A stretch of 64,000 nt of DNA from Apoderus coryli (Eukaryota; Arthropoda; Insecta; Coleoptera; Attelabidae): positions 12,692,428 to 12,756,427 of the forward strand of contig OU452211.1 in NCBI GenBank assembly GCA_911728435.2, read 5' to 3'. A program made the position numbers and the translations under genes. Shown here one piece after another: positions 11,101 to 21,740 of this stretch (the stretch's first letter is position 1; every line of letters begins with the position of its first letter). Below the pieces are notes generated by a model. The model was given only the letters and a program-made list of their open reading frames with translations, made no database searches and was not told the origin of the DNA.

Positions 11101-12212
11101 TTGAATTTCAGATTTTCTTCCTTTAAGGTTTATTATATGTTCTTCTATTTCTTGAACTGTTTTAGCATAAAATAAGAAAGATTCTTGAGAGTCTTTTATT
11201 GTGTACTTAAAATGGCTTATCTTTCCACTGGCACCTTTAGAACATAGCTTAGCGGATGGCACTAAATATCCTTGAATAGTCCATAAAATTTCTCCCCTCG
11301 TATCGGCGGGTTTTCAACATTACAAAGGAATACCGCACTGTGTTTTTTTTTCGTTTTAAACTGACTTTGGTTTTATACTTTACATAATATTTATTTATAA
11401 AAGGATTACTACTTACCTTATATTTCTACATTTTTGTTGTATTATTTGGGAACAAATTTTAAAAATAGATTTAGGAACACACTTCACTTTTCAACAGTAT
11501 AAATTTAACTAAACAAAACAAAAAGAACGCGAAAACAAAAAGTCTATGAGAATATCATAATGTCAATGTTTTGAGTATTCAGTCTATGGTCCGGGTGCAT
11601 TGATTTGCGCGCGTTATTCAGAATTTAACGGTTAGGTTCGTAAAATTAATGCCTAGCATCCATTGAATCAACGATGATCGTTTATTGGTTTTTATGTTCG
11701 CTGTTCGTAGGTGTATGATATACAAATAATTGTGTTAAAGGCGAAGAGCATAAATTAATGAATTTAAAACATTGAAGCAATAAATAGTGACATTATATTG
11801 ATAAAAAAGAACATAAATTTTCGATGTCTTGCATTTATTGATTAATGTTTCATCGTACATTGTTTCTATGTATGAAATTATCAATCTATGATCAAAATTC
11901 ATTGTAACAGTGACTAATTCATAATATTAATGTTCAAAATATTGATGACAACCATTAATTGGTTTTACGTACAATATTTTTTTCAGTGCTGCCATACAAC
12001 ATTCACAGAGTACGTGTTCATTTGTCTCTGTTGCTTCTGCGGGAAAATGACACATCTATATTTCAGCTCGATAGGATATGATTGGCTTTTAATTTCGAGA
12101 TGATGAACGATGATAATGAACGTCTTCGACTGTCTCAGGGTCTTTGAACCAAAGACATAATAAAAAATATTTGGAGAAAACGATAAATGCCACATTCTTT
12201 TTTGATTTTCAG

Positions 12213-12395
12213 TTGAAATGTTGTGGGATAACTGGTCCGGGATGGTGGTCAACTGTACCAATACCAAAAAGTTGTTGCAATGGAGACTTATGTATATCAC
12301 ACTACTCTACAGATTGTGTAACGGCATTTTATGATATGATTGTGAATTCAGTGCAAGTTATTGGAATCGTGGTATTGGCGATATCTGCTCTAGAG
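12213..12395 (+). CDS. Tetraspanin, penultimate exon (large extracellular loop end and TM4)
   Basis: An acceptor TTTTCAG ends at 12212 and a donor GTAAAT starts at 12396. Both are phase 0, giving 61 codons. The exon starts LKCCGITGPGWW, the CCG motif of the tetraspanin large extracellular loop, and continues to PKSCC and a later Cys (STDC), the partner cysteines of that loop. It ends with the hydrophobic VNSVQVIGIVVLAISALE, the first part of transmembrane segment 4. Tetraspanins are four-pass membrane proteins that organise membrane microdomains. The remaining C-terminus is at 18697. Upstream exons coding for TM1-3 were not recognised in this window. Which tetraspanin it is cannot be told. 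Confidence 0.9.
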
Positions 12396-13110
12396 GTAAA
12401 TTAATTTTATGTTAATAGAAATGGTCTAAAAATTCAGAAAAATACCCTTTTAATATTTATATAAGTTATATGAGTTCAATTTCGTCCAACTGACTTTTTT
12501 TCATTATAAGGTATCTAGTTTCTACCTTTATGTCGAAAGTTAATTTAAAATATTTGAAACTGGAGTCGCAATTACTACAACACAACTTTAAGGTTCCAAA
12601 CGCCTAGTTTAAGTTCCGAATGCCACTATATAATAACCGGGTCCATTAAGGGTGGACATTAAGGGTGGACAGGTAGCATATCTCAGGAAATAATAGTCGT
12701 AGGACAATGGGGAAAAAAAGTCCTTTAGGGAAATTGACCATGGGAAATCGCTGGAAACAGTTTTTTAGTTCCTAACTATACCGGTAGGGGGCGTAATAGA
12801 TACAGTAATGCGAAAAATGCATTTTTATTGAAAATTTTGCAATATAAGTTAAAAAAACAATGCTACCACAGTAATGCTACTGAGATTTAGCATCTTTTTG
12901 GTGTATAACTTTTTATTGTGCGGGTTGAAATAAAGGCAGCAGGGAAGGACGAAATTTTACCTATGATAATGTCTATAACTTTAGTTTGGCTTAACCGAAT
13001 TTATCAGTCTAATTTTTGTTTAAGAACTGAAGCCTTGGTATTGAGGAAAAAAAATATTTCAAATAATAATTGTTTTGGGCTTCCGCTATATGGAGCTATT
13101 TGCAACGCCT

Positions 13111-14106
13111 AAGGTTTTTTAATTTCTCTTTAAAAACTTAAATGGAATGATACAAATATTTTATCAAAAATGAAAAGTAAATTCAATTTGCAATAAAAAA
13201 GTCCAAAACCGCACATCAAAATCTTTATTCGTTTCAGAGTTATGGCCAAAAGAATGTTGTTCACCAAAATTTCTTTAAAAATCATGTATTTTTATTTTTC
13301 CGTGATCAAGTATGCCATGGGAAATAAAGAAATAGATTTAAACTTTATTAAACTGATAGTTTAATAAATAAAAATAATGAAAAATCCATTAAAATTACCA
13401 ATATTTTTTAGAAGAGGTAGATCTAGATCTAGATACCAATGAAACAAAACTGGCAAGTTTCCATTGGAGACAAATAAACATTGACAAGTTGTCCAAGAGT
13501 TTAATTTCTAAATATTAACAAAGCGTTACAGTTACAATCTTCGTGAATCTTTGTTCTTTTTGTTTTCTTGAGCCTTATTTCTTCAATATTATTTAGATTT
13601 GGAAATTCTTGAATGACGCTCACAAATTACACTAAATAACCAATTTGTTATTTAATGTCAAATCATTTTTTTTTAAAACAACCCAAAATGCTGTGGCGTC
13701 ACTGAATTCGAGGCGACGCGACGGTTGCTAGTACATTAAAAAGAGCCAATAGCTGCATTTTGCAAAATGGGGGTCATTTTGAACATTTATGAAAGTTCTA
13801 TTGGTAGTTATAATGTTGTTGTTTTTGCTTTGTTATTATTAGTGTTATTGTTAATTTTTGTTATTTTCATTGGTTATCCATTGTTATTTCTTTGCTTCCC
13901 ATGGCATTCATGATCACGGAAAATTAAAAATACATGATTTTTAAAGGAATTTTGGTCAACAACTTCCTTTTGACCATAACTCAGAAGCGAATAAAGATTT
14001 TGATGTGCGGTTTGGGACTTTTTTGTTGCAAATTCAATTTACTTTTCATTTTTGATAAAATATTTGTATCATTCCATTTAAGTTTTTAAAGAGAAATTAA
14101 AAAACC
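13111..14106. repeat. Long inverted repeat (arms about 220 bp)
   Basis: The left arm 13111-13335 and right arm 13885-14106 are inverse copies with few differences. Shared landmarks are AAAACTTAAATGGAATGATA, AACCGCACATCAAAATCTTT and CATGTATTTTTA, with a loop of about 550 bp. The arms form the inner part of the TIR element around them, and a hairpin RNA is possible if transcribed in the intron. Confidence 0.75.
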
Positions 14107-14119
14107 TGTCCACCCTTAA

Positions 14120-15150
14120 CACTTTGACTGCCGTGTGTATCTTTGAGTATACACAGTAGCCTAGACCAGATTGCCACGTGTATATTCTGGTATAATACAT
14201 ATGCGATCATGAATATTGCGCCGTGTGTATGCTAGAGTAGCACGATTTACGTGCATTTCTTATGGGATATTGTTTAGCGAGGCGTGGGGCTATGATAAAA
14301 TAATTTTAGCGCCGACTTTTGATAAGAGTTAAATATTTTATTGATAATTTTATTACTTAGGCATTTTTTTTTGTGAAATTAAATAAATTTGGTAGATTAG
14401 GACTTATTATAATACCTAAATATATATACATTAATCGAAATACAACAAATAATTTTAATTAGTGTCGAATGATTTATTTTACGCAAAATATTGTGTCTGG
14501 CAAAAAGCAGTCTACACACTTGGCATTGTTTGGTTTTCGTTGGTAGTAAATAACACAACGGCTTTTTTTGCTACTTAATTCAATTTGTGTACTTGTGGAG
14601 GTAGACAATCTGGTGCAGGAATATTTTTTTGCCAATGGACAGCAGCCTCAAACACAATTTCTCCTTGAAATCGATAATGCTAACTTTGTTCGATTAGTTG
14701 TTGTTGTATAGATAACATGCGTTTATTACACTTGCGCCCGTGAGTAATTCGAGTGCCACTTTCTTGTACTACTTGATGTTGCACCTTACCGAGAAGGAAT
14801 ACGATGATAACTGGTCCGACATGTCAAGAAAACCTTTTGTTTTATTATAATAAAGCAAAAGGTTGACTACAGTCAACCACGGCTTCCGGTTTTGTTTTGC
14901 CTTCGACTCTTCCAGGAACCTATTCCAGATTTAAAATGTGTATATCGTCGTATACATGTGGCGCTAGGTATTTTTTCCGCTTATAGGCCACGTGTATATT
15001 TTTTATACACAGCGTTAAGGCCATAATATCAATGAAATTAACACCTAGTATATATAAGTGAGTGTTGTGTAGGCATTTAGTTCAATTTCTGTATAAAAAA
15101 ACGCGTGGCCTTAGCGACCCTCCAGTGAATATGACATGGCAGTCAAAGTG
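14120..15150 (-). mobile_element. piggyBac-like non-autonomous element
   Basis: The 13-bp perfect inverted ends CACTTTGACTGCC (14120) and GGCAGTCAAAGTG (ending 15150) are flanked by TTAA (14116-14119 and 15151-15154). CACGTGTATA/TATACAC motifs repeat near both ends. A remnant of a piggyBac C-terminus is on the - strand. The insertion used the TTAA that lies in the right terminus of the host element, so the host element is older. Confidence 0.85.
14474..14850 (-). pseudogene. piggyBac-like transposase, C-terminal Cys-rich domain remnant
   Basis: Reading down from about 14625, the - strand gives SKKSRCVIYYQRKPNNAKC followed by VDCFLPDTIFC and a stop at 14474. The Cys spacing and position match the cysteine-rich domain that ends piggyBac transposases and binds the subterminal DNA. 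Upstream (14640-14850) THGRKCNKRMLSIQQQLIEQ belongs to the same tail, with at least one stop in between. The catalytic part is missing, consistent with the 1.03-kb element. Confidence 0.6.
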
Positions 15151-15954
15151 TTAATGGAATACCCGGTATAATATTTTCCCCATGGTAAAATTACTATTTT
15201 TTGTAATTTTATATTGAATACAGCTGTTCCTGTTGTGATTCGCTTCGAATAAAACCAACTTTAATTTTTTATAAAATGGAGGATGTGCGCCTTTAATTCT
15301 TCTTTTTTCTAATGACTGACATTGCCACTTCACAAAAACAACCAAAAAATCCTAAACGATTGGAAGGGATGTTTTTTAACGATTTTTTAATAATTTTGTC
15401 GCTATAGAAGCGATAGTAATTTTAAAATGGTGTGGGGAGTAAACTCTATAGTACACTAGATTTATCATGTAGAGGAAGAGTTAATTTCACCTTGAATATT
15501 ACGACTGACTTCCGTAAATTTTGATTTCCAAAGTCGCAATGGTACAGGAATAAAAATTATAAATAATATATATATATTTTTATTTTATTTTTTTTATTTT
15601 CTTTGACCTTTTTCTTATAAATAATGTATTTATTTTTTTTTTCTTGATTTTAGGTCGATTTTTACGTAATAATTAATATACTTTTTTTATTTTTTATTTA
15701 ACGTTTCGATCATTTTTTGATCTTTTTCAAAAATGTCTACAATTATAAAAAAATATCATTAGAAGTTAGTATAATTTGCTTAAATATAATGCTTTTACCA
15801 GTACATCATGAAATGATTTAAAAATATATATTGACGAGTAACAAAAAATGACGATACATACGTTCCACATTACACTTTAAAATGTTAACTAATTACATAC
15901 AAAATTATGTCACTGAAGATTACATTGGTTTTCTTATTTTTCTAATCAAAATAA

Positions 15955-16445
15955 TATTTTTTCTGTGACGGGAAAAAAGTTTGACATATTTACTCTCTTG
16001 ACAGGTAATAAAATGTCACTTTTTATCTCCGGGAAAAAAGTGAGCACTTTTTTCCCGGACACATAAGTAACGGTAGATATTTAATTTTAGGAAATGTTAT
16101 TATACAAAAGTTACATTTTCTTTATATATCAAAACTGGCAATAATTTGTGATGCTATTTTTACTGCTTTTACTGACTCCGGTGGAGTATTCGCAATTTTT
16201 AAATTAAATTACAGAATGAAATTGACAGATATTTGATTACTTTTTTTAAAACTTCAAATTTCACTTGGATAATTTTCTGACTTTTTTCAATATTAAATCG
16301 AAGTTTTTCCCGTCTCAGAAAAAAATAGTGTATCATACACGGGAAAAAAGTTAGATTTTAGCTCTCGGTTTTTTGTCTCCCTCCGCTGCGCGTCGGGATA
16401 CAACACAACCTCGAGCTAAAATCTAGTACTTTTTTCCCTTGTATA
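15955..16445. mobile_element. Insertion in the left Penelope arm (CGGGAAAAAAGT element)
   Basis: The right arm reads straight through this place, so the segment is an insertion. It begins near TTTTTTCTGTGACGGGAAAA and ends near GTACTTTTTTCCCTTGTATA, with the internal motif GGGAAAAAAGT in both directions. TAGATTTTAGCTC and its inverse GAGCTAAAATCTA flank a GC-richer loop at 16352-16424. A second copy of its first 33 bases stands at 43828-43860 beside the minisatellite. Confidence 0.6.
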
Positions 16446-16729
16446 ATAAATAACAAATAACTATAAAATTAATGCTTCAAAAATGTACATTCACAGAATG
16501 GCAGTATAAAATTTGTTTAAGTTTTGTGTATCTTTTTTTTCGTTTATAGCATATTGGTTTTTATGTATATATACCATTTCCAAGAATTCACGCTTTCTTT
16601 GAGTTGTCTCAGATCTTAAAATTTTCGTTTTGTTATAATCAAATGTATGTTGGTTAGCAATTTCATGGTTAGTTAAGGCTGTCTTGTTTTTTTTTTGTCG
16701 TACTTATGGCTTTTTATCCTGTTTTCTAA

Positions 16730-16936
16730 TTATTGAGAAGTCTGACCTATATATACAGATCCACAATTTATACATGGTATTTCATATATTAAGTTGCTTT
16801 TTTTATTTTTTGGTGTTTTTGTTTTTATTGAGCTGAAGTACTTTGAAAGTAAGTTATGACCTTTATGGCAAACAACTACGTTAAATTTTTTTAAGAAGGT
16901 AGATAGTTGTTGGGATAAACCATCTATGTATGGCAA
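16730..16936 (-). pseudogene. Penelope-like GIY-YIG endonuclease, N-terminal half
   Basis: The frame reads MPYIDGLSQQLSTFLKKFNV and then NLIYEIPCINCGSVYIGQTS. The Y-x-I-x-C-x2-C followed by VYIGQT is the GIY-YIG core with the Cys pair peculiar to Penelope-like elements (Neptune/Poseidon type). The frame breaks just after this motif. The following part (Arg helix, His-rich segment) is readable in another frame and in the inverted copy. The RT domain is missing. Confidence 0.75.
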
Positions 16937-17049
16937 GGAAATATATCTATCACATTTTTTTTTCTGATTGCAATTTTTGGAAAATTCATTATAGATTTTG
17001 TATGTTCTTTTTTTAAAAATTTTATTAATTAAGTTCTCAATATTTAGAA

Positions 17050-17295
17050 AACAGGATAAAAAGCCATAAGTACGACAAAAAAAACAAGACAGCCTTAACT
17101 AACCATGAAATTGCTAACCAACATACATTTGATTATAACAAAACGAAAATTTTAAGATCTGAGACAAATCAAAGAAAGCGTGAATTCTTGGAAATGGTAT
17201 ATATACATAAAAACCAATCTGCTATAAACGAAAAAAAAAGATACACAAAACTTAAACAAATTTTATACTGTCATTCTGTGAATGTACATTTTTGA
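17050..17295 (+). pseudogene. Penelope-like GIY-YIG endonuclease, C-terminal half (inverted copy)
   Basis: The open + frame reads NRIKSHKYDKKNKTALTNHE, then IANQHTFDYNKTKILRSETN and QRKREFLEMVYIHKNQSAIN. This is the second half of the GIY-YIG domain and tail of Penelope-like elements, including the H-x-F-D-Y and KRxFLEM-I blocks and the Asn of the active site region. It ends at a stop at 17295. It corresponds to the part downstream of GQTSQ in the other arm. Confidence 0.7.
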
Positions 17296-18696
17296 AGCAT
17301 TAATTTTAAAATATTATTTTGATTAGAAAAATAAGAAAACCAATGTAATCTTCAGTGACATAATTTTGTATGTAATTAGTTAACATTTTAAAGTGTAATG
17401 TAGAACGTAAATATGTATCGTCAATTTGTTGTTACTCGTCAATATATAGTTTTAAATCATTTCATGATATACTGGTAAGACCATTATATTTAAGCAAATT
17501 ATACTAACTTCTAATGATGGTTTTTTTATGATTGTAGACATTTTTGAAAAAGATCAAAAAATGATCGAAACGTTAACTAAAAATTAAAAAAGAAAGAGTA
17601 TATTAATTATTTCGTAAAAATCCACCTAAAATCAAGAAAAAAAAAATAAATACATTATTTATAAGAAAAAGGTCAAAGAAAATAAAAAAAATAAAATATA
17701 TATATATATATATAATATTATAAATAAAATTATAAAAAACGTATCAAAGTATGTTATACCACTGGATATAATTTTAAAGTAAACCCGACATTAAAGTAAT
17801 TTTTCATTGTAACAATTCCGTTCCAGGCACCTCAGAAACTACTTAGAAGTACTGGAACCATAAAGTTCCAATTTGTAGTGATAATTACTACGTAATTACT
17901 GAAACTCTCTAAATAAAAACTATTTGAGTGATAATTACGTATTCATTACTTATTCATTCAAAGTTCCCATCTCAGTTACCGCAACTTTGATGCTGCTGGG
18001 GTTGGCGTCGTTGCTCAACTCCACACGTTAGGGCGGGAGGGTACGTGGTTGTTGGATTCGGTGGAATAAAGTACGGCGATTTTTCGCAATAAGCCCATGA
18101 GGCTGCAGCGAAACCGAGGAGCTATGTCGAATGGAACCTTTCCAAAAAAACAGCGAAGGGAACACAGTCAACAAATAACTGAAATCCACATGTTAGTAGG
18201 TACTGGGTTGGTGGATTAGGGGTTAATATAAGTACAAGTAGGAAGAACACTACATCATAATAACATTTTTGGATTCAACAATTAACTTCAACGGATTATT
18301 GATGCATTACACCAGAAAAGCTTTCGAAACGTACCAAGCCTCTATTACTGTATGAAATCACAAAGCCAAAAGTTTAAATACTTAAGCAGGTACTTGGAAA
18401 AGAAAAAATTTGATATGTGCGTAATAATAATAAACAAATTGTCGTTGTTACGTTAAAATTACCCCGATTCCTAAAAGAATCGACTAATATAAAAGAAGCG
18501 AAAGGTTTGATTAAGGATTTTCGTATATGTTTAACAAAACCCTGAGTAGCATGAATAATTATTTAAACAAACAGGATCTGAAGCTTAATCAAGCTTTAAA
18601 ATGTGTTTTGTTACCTATCAATTTCTTTGAAATTCACGTCACTGAATAATATATTGAATTTATTTTCTAAATTACTGTTTTATTTTATTTTTTTAG

Positions 18697-18768
18697 ATAA
18701 TTGGATGCATATTCTCGCTGTGCCTTTCAAACTCCATCAGAAATAGGGAACGACGATTTAGATATTAA
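18697..18768 (+). CDS. Tetraspanin, last coding exon (end of TM4 and cytoplasmic tail)
   Basis: An acceptor TTTTTTTAG ends at 18696. The exon opens in phase 0 with IIGCIFSLCLSNSIRNRERR and closes FRY, stop TAA at 18766-18768. It continues the TM4 helix interrupted at 12395. The juxtamembrane Cys and the short basic tail (Arg-rich) are usual for tetraspanins; such Cys are palmitoylated in the family. The intron between the exons is 6.3 kb and is filled with transposons. The exon has only 23 codons and was found by phase and motif. Confidence 0.9.
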   Translation: MIGCIFSLCLSNSIRNRERRFRY

Positions 18769-18894
18769 GTAGAAATATTTAATATATTTTTGCCATTAGT
18801 CAGTACCTAAAATAAGCCTATTTTTAAGTTCAAGAATAAGATTTAAACTATGCATTTTGTAAATTTTGTGTTGTACTATCTAACATTTTTCGTG

Positions 18895-18900
18895 AATAAA
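18895..18900 (+). promoter_or_regulatory. Polyadenylation signal of the tetraspanin gene
   Basis: AATAAA lies 127 bases after the stop codon at 18768, with a T/G-rich stretch before it. No earlier AATAAA is present in the 3' UTR. Confidence 0.6.
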
Positions 18901-18984
18901 CTATATGAACTAAGGTTAACTGCTGAATTTTACAAATGCTTATACTTACATAGATTGAAATGCTCTTAACTAATTTATAACATA

Positions 18985-20430
18985 GGTAGGGTAGAAGTAC
19001 CATTTGTGGCCATTGTTCCGTTTGTGGCCGTTTTGGTTAAAAAATGCATATATTAAGAGTTCTGGTAACCTTGTACTGTATTATGTATGACTAAATCAAA
19101 TAAACATATATCTAGCGCCATCTACCATTAGATAAAGTGGCCAGAACCAGCTCACTTTCGAGTTAGACTATTGAAACCGCACGTGTTTTGTACCTGCTAC
19201 ATTCTTAACGGTTTTGTTAAGGATTGTGTAAGTATATTATTTGTGTTTTATAATAAATTTGATCAAATTACTAACATTTCACATGAATATATGAAAAGTG
19301 ACTTGATAAACTAGGGATCAGATTTTTTATTTTGTCTGTAATTTGAAAGTTCGCGTTGTTTTTATAAAAAATAAGGGTGGCCACAACTGGATCTGCTTTA
19401 TTTATAATTTCTCTATTTGTGGCCACTAAGATGGCCAGAATTGGATCACTAAAAACACTTGTGGCCACATTTCCCTAACTCTTTTATTCAGATTGAATTC
19501 TAAAACCACTAAAACCTCTTTGAGCATTTATATACTTTTTTATACAATTATCTTCGGTGTTACTTAATTAGAGATTTAAAAGTTGTAAATCAATTACTTT
19601 TCGGGTAATCTGTCTTTCTCAATGTAGGCCTTTACCTTTTCCAGCAGCAGCAAGATGCCTAGAAAAAGAATTCTGTTCCAATATTCCGAAGAACATATGC
19701 AAGCTGCTTTGCATGCAATAAGGGCAGAAAATATGGCAGTTGCAACAGCAATTTAATATCACGACTCCCTTCACCAATAATGTTCCTGGGAGAAAGTGGT
19801 TTGACTCATTTTTAAAGAGACATCCTGAAGTAAGCCAAAAACATGCCGAATTTATTAACAGATCGTTTGTCATATTAAGATATGATGATCAATTATTGTA
19901 TCCTGCTAAAATTGTGCAGATACGGAATGACTAATATTATTGCTGTGCAATGGCGAACAGCTCAGGCAATTGGAAATGGCCCGAAAAAAATGACTTGCTT
20001 TGGTATACTTTAAATGACATCGTTATGAAAATTGAAGAGCCCAAACAAATAAACTCCAGAGGAATATTCATGGTACCCGAATTTAAAGACTTAGTATAGA
20101 AATCCGACTGGGATATTTAATGTTTATTTACACCTTTCCAAAGAGTATATGTTTTATTTAGTATAAAATTTTTATGTATTTTTATTTTCAATAAAACGAT
20201 ATCTTTTATAATTCCTGCATCAGCAGCTCTATCATCTAAGTCTATAATTATTATCGCTTGGTAAATAGGTACAACAGTGGCACAATATTTTTTTTTAACT
20301 TTTTACTTAGCCAGTGTTGCATTCATCAAGCGTTCAATCCGAATTAAACATCTTCGTTCCGTCATGGCCACAATCGGCGCAAGTAATGGCCATAAATGGC
20401 AAATGCTGGCCACAACTAGCAAAAATTGAA
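18985..20430 (+). mobile_element. Decayed pogo-like transposon with GTGGCCA subterminal repeats
   Basis: The motif GTGGCC/GGCCAC occurs about nine times in clusters at 19000-19030, 19135-19145, 19375-19470 and 20365-20420. This is the same organisation as the CGACCA motif of the pogo-like element at the left end of the window. The outer boundaries are not sharp; GTAGGGTAGAAGTACCATTT near 18987 is the likely left end. Coding remnants are on the + strand (19655-20099). Confidence 0.6.
19655..20099 (+). pseudogene. Pogo-like transposase fragments (psq HTH, CENP-B part, C-terminal tail)
   Basis: The first frame reads MPRKRILFQYSEEHMQAALH, then AIRAENMAVATAI and a stop, the start of a psq helix-turn-helix. 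The next frame gives NNVPGRKWFDSFLKRHPEVS, the CENP-B-type HTH block. No DDE block is seen; a frame ending at 20099 reads WPEKNDLLWYTLNDIVMKIE, then SRGIFMVPEFKDL. This small C-terminal domain recurs in insect transposon-encoded proteins. So the core was deleted and both ends remain: a non-autonomous relic. Confidence 0.65.
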
Positions 20431-20739
20431 TTAAGTCAAAAAATAATTAATCCTGCATTTAAACATATTTTGATTATCATTCTAACATTCTATTCTGTGA
20501 AATAAATATACCCTTTTGCTACTTTAACAGCTTTAAAATCTTTTGCACACCATAATATGATATCCCCAAATGGTATGCAGCACTATAAAGTGAAGACTGA
20601 GGTTTTGCCAAAAAATAAGCCAAAACATTCAGAATATTGTCTTCATCGCTGGTTACTGGTTTGATCTATCGTCAGTTTAGATCCATCCACTTTTATAATG
20701 TTTTAAAAAGACTACCCATATCTGACCAATAAGATTATT

Positions 20740-21165
20740 TTCCGGACAAATGTTCATAATTTAAATATCAGACGTAAAACAATTATAACTGTACCAATTC
20801 ATAAAAAAGAAATATACCAACGGTCTTTTTCGTACAACCTTGCATTGCTTCTGAATAGGTCTCAGGTAGGGGATTTCGATATTGAATACATTTAGAGATA
20901 AGTTGAGAAAGTATTTAGCAGTCAATAGACTTTTATTTTATTTTATATTATAGGTGGGTGGGTATATTTTTTGATATATTGTGTATTGTTTTTAATTCTA
21001 TGTTAATTTTTAGGCTACAGCAGCTCTTGATATGTCTATCAAGAAGTTGATTTAATTTACGCCTTTTAGTATACAAACTATTTCAACTTGTATTTGTTCC
21101 AAAAACTGTATTATGGTGGTTTGATACTAATAAAAATGCTTATTATTACTATAATTAACAAAGTT
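20740..21165 (+). pseudogene. 3' end of a non-LTR retrotransposon (ORF2 C-terminus and UTR)
   Basis: The + frame from about 20755 reads NLNIRRKTIITVPIHKKEIY and QRSFSYNLALLLNRSQ, the usual C-terminal block of jockey/CR1-like ORF2 proteins (YxxRSF-Y--P-LWN). It is followed by an A/T-rich 3' UTR to about 21160. Everything upstream of the C-terminus is missing (5' truncation). Confidence 0.5.
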
Positions 21166-21740
21166 ATTTTGAATTCGATTAAACTTTTGTTTTATTCATT
21201 TGCGAATATTTGATAATATACACGGTGTTGCATTTAACAAAAATTCACTTTTGCCTATTTTCACTATTAGATCATACTATAGTGATTTTTGACCACCCTG
21301 TACCTTGATGTGCCACCTTCTTTCTAGATCTTTTTATACCAAGGTATTCCTAAGAGAAATTAAAAATTTCAGGATTCTATTCATTTAAAAGGCAATATGA
21401 CTTTAACTTTTTGAAGACCTGTTTTTGGAAAAAAATTAACAAAAAAAATTATTATTTCAAAAACAGTTGAAGATAGAGTTAACAAAGAGTACTTCAAATC
21501 GAATGGGAAATCCTAAAATATAATAGTATAATATAAGATGTTCCATTTAAAAGGAGAAAGTTGATATCAACTTGCGGTATAACCGGAAGTGACACAAACG
21601 TCAAAATATATTATAGAAAAATGTAGAAAAATCGACAAATTAATGTAAAGTATTTATTTTAATTAAATAGACTACTTCGTTAGATAAATAGACTATTTTT
21701 AAATAAACCTTAAAAATCCTTTTTATCTTAATCTAATATA

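Larger units (their letters stand above)
12636..15167. mobile_element. TIR element with nested piggyBac-like insertion in its right terminus
   Basis: The left end is ACCGGGTCCATTAAGGGTGG (12636; ATTAAGGGTGGAC is repeated twice). The right end, read inverted from 15167, is ACCGGGTATTCCATTAAGGG, followed by TGGACAGG. The right copy is split by a TTAA insertion at 14120-15150. Inside lie long inverted arms, 13111-13335 and 13885-14106, sharing for example TGGAATGATACAAATATTTT. No transposase frame is seen. The tetraspanin last intron hosts it. The superfamily is unknown. Confidence 0.7.
15565..17720. mobile_element. Penelope-like retroelement: two truncated copies in inverted (back-to-back) arrangement
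   Basis: Segments 15572-15950 and 16440-16730 are inverse copies of 17325-17705 and 17046-17330. Both arms carry GATCAAAAAATGATCGAAAC, the type of terminal motif found in Penelope-like elements. Both also carry pieces of a GIY-YIG endonuclease domain: - strand in the left copy (16730-16936 and on), + strand in the right copy (17050-17295). The left arm is interrupted by a 490-bp insertion at 15955-16445 that is absent from the right arm. Penelope elements often integrate as 5'-truncated partial or inverted pairs, which fits. Confidence 0.75.

Noticed and set aside
11983..12300. - strand frame of 105 residues opposite the tetraspanin exon
   Set aside because: Overlaps the well supported tetraspanin exon antisense; no motif.
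20314..20505. + frame with WPQLAKIELSQ text
   Set aside because: Arises from the GGCCA subterminal repeats of the decayed pogo-like element.
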